Assembly (NCBI GenBank): GCA_000226015.1
Contig: JH152979.1
Span: 133,876-167,369, forward strand
Reading direction: 5' to 3'
Length of the DNA stretch: 33,494 nucleotides
Origin: Mnemiopsis leidyi
Taxonomy: Eukaryota > Ctenophora > Tentaculata > Lobata > Bolinopsidae
Shown: positions 32,269 to 33,494 of the stretch, piece after piece
Position numbering within the stretch: the stretch's first letter is position 1
How the letters are laid out: every line of letters begins with the position of its first letter
Translations under genes and position numbers: made by a program
Notes under the pieces: model-generated
What the model saw: only the letters and a program-made list of their open reading frames with translations
Told to the model about the DNA's origin: nothing
Database searches by the model: none

Positions 32269-32867
32269 AAGCTTGCAGAGTTGTGCCTCTACATTGTATG
32301 GGATCTAGCAGTTGCAGATAAGTTTGCACCGAATGCTGTAAGTGTAACCTAGTCAATTAAGTTAGATTCAGGCTCTAAACGATCAAAATATCCGTCATTC
32401 ATGTTGAACTTGAAAGGACTTGGACCCATTTTAAAAAGGTTTAAAATTAAAAAAAAAGACATCGAGTATTTCCTCTAGCCCTGTCCACTTCAAGGTACGT
32501 GGCCGCCGCTTTGCAAAAGCAGGGCTAGGCACCTTTTACAAAAGGACTTCAACTTGAAGCAAATGGAAAATAACAGTATTATTGTCTTACTCTCATGTTT
32601 GGTGTTGCGTTAAACATTTTAGCAAATATTAGAGAGTGAGAAAAGTTCAGTTGAAAAACTAGAAAAAAGACATTGTAACGTTGAAGTGGGTCGCAGAGGT
32701 ATCAGGTATCACGGAGAGTCCAGATATGAGGTAATTAATCGAGTCGGAAACTGACAACTACACTTATCAATCACCAATACTAATAGATTCAAGCTGCAAA
32801 TTAGTGTAAAGTGAAACGTATAATCATCACTTCTTCTTGCATACCTCAGGGAGTGGTTCAAAGTTAA
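32269..32867 (+). CDS. Last exons of an unrecognised gene (5' end missing)
   Basis: Three segments join without breaking frame. About 32269-32337 encodes KLAELCLYIVWDLAVADKF then APNA, before a GTAAGT donor. 32623-32730 encodes 36 charged residues starting QILESEKSSVEKLEKRH and ending GESRYE, between TTTTAG and GTAATT. 32850-32867 encodes GVVQS and a stop after a strong CTTCTTCTTGCATACCTCAG acceptor. All junctions are phase 0. The middle exon looks like a short coiled coil. An in-frame TGA just before 32269 means an upstream exon is required. I did not find it; it would have to lie within or antisense to the thioredoxin-like gene. The family is not recognised and the exact first acceptor (32268, 32271 or 32278) is uncertain. 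Confidence 0.5.
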
Positions 32868-33494
32868 TTACATTTGGGCATGATTATTAACTATTAATTA
32901 GTACTAATTTGAATATGATGCCAGAAGCTTTTGCTATGCGAATGCTATCAGCTATGAGCTTGAAAAAAATTGAAGACAATTTTAACCAGGTCCGAAACGC
33001 GTAAAAGGGCTCTGGTTACAGGTAAGGAGTTAAGGTTAGCTTGGAGACCGGGTGCAGTAATAGCAAATAGAGGAGAGACTGGGTGAGCAGTCACAAGTCA
33101 GGGTGCAGTTATAGAGGAGTGACTGGGTCAGAGTGCAGTAAAAGAGGACTGAGGAGAGGACAGTAGAGAAAGAGAGCCAGTAAGCTCCCGTACCGGTAAT
33201 GCATTGTCTGTATGATGTAGCAGTTATACTTATTTGCACGGCAGCGCTGAGCGCGCATCCTCCCGACATGTTATTTTCGGGGGATGAGGGTCGGACAAAC
33301 AACAAAGTCTGACAATATGTAAATTGTTTGTCGCGGTGATCATATTTGCCAGCTTTATGATGAATAGGACTAATAGAGTTGTCACGTACATCTTGTAACA
33401 AGTGAAACGCGAAATTACCGTAATATTTCAATCATTTTATCAATGATCATGTTCACACTCAAATTATTTGTATAATAGTAGTGTTGAAAGTATT
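32868..33494. other. Right-end flank with degenerate minisatellite
   Basis: 33046-33180 consists of degenerate repeats of GGGTGCAGTAATAG and GAGGAGTGACTGGGTCAG types. The long minus-strand frame at 33036-33431 is produced by this repeat plus the dispersed repeat end at 33243-33312, and has no protein features. No other gene was seen. Confidence 0.55.
33243..33312 (-). repeat. Dispersed repeat end (copy 2)
   Basis: Read on the minus strand it contains GTCCGACCCTCAT, then GGGAGGATGCGCGCTCAG, then GCTGCCGT, matching the copy at 10997-11062 with scattered changes and a small insertion. Confidence 0.5.

Noticed and set aside
33036-33431. 131-residue minus-strand open frame
   Set aside because: Built from a degenerate minisatellite and a dispersed repeat end; no protein features.

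Overview
This is metazoan nuclear DNA, rich in A+T, with GT-AG introns of about 75 nt to 4.9 kb, nested genes, tandem repeats and a LINE fragment. The conserved genes are animal-type: rotatin, DEAF1 with SAND and MYND domains, a rhodopsin-like GPCR, eS12, NOP56 and a thioredoxin-like protein. The compact loci and one-exon GPCR would suit an early-branching or otherwise compact invertebrate such as a placozoan, cnidarian or sponge. The species cannot be fixed from sequence alone. No prokaryotic or organellar features were seen.

Layout. 1-558 is gene-free with two short hairpins. 559-9606 (+) is a 13-exon rotatin gene that lacks the N-terminal part of the family. Its 3.2 kb intron holds a one-exon GPCR on the opposite strand (4685-5743). 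9918-10370 (-) has the start and the end of a LINE ORF2 on either side of a 14-N assembly gap. 10371-12950 is gene-free. 12951-16576 (-) is an unrecognised gene: a long disordered first exon with an array of RxxS/T motifs is followed by two homologous last exons, each with a phase-1 acceptor and its own stop, so it probably makes two C-terminal isoforms. 18251-19864 (-) is DEAF1, with its 5' exons unresolved. Divergent from it, 21723-22124 (+) is RPS12, followed 175 nt later by NOP56 (22300-30981, 13 exons). 31543-32193 (-) is a two-exon thioredoxin-like gene whose active site reads CGPW. 32269-32867 (+) carries the last exons of an unrecognised gene.

How the genes relate. RPS12 and NOP56 both serve ribosome production. 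Two NOP56 introns contain paralogous elements of 124-125 nt with a hairpin/H-box/hairpin/ACA layout and partly compensatory stem changes, which look like H/ACA snoRNAs. The close RPS12-NOP56 spacing, with acceptor-like sites between them, raises the possibility of a shared transcript.

Most novel signals: the duplicated alternative last exons, the NOP56-hosted H/ACA pair, the CGPW thioredoxin, the YKL-for-DRY GPCR, and an orphan exon-like segment in the largest NOP56 intron. Exon joins were made by hand from splice sites and reading phase; protein names rest on remembered family sequences, not on searches.
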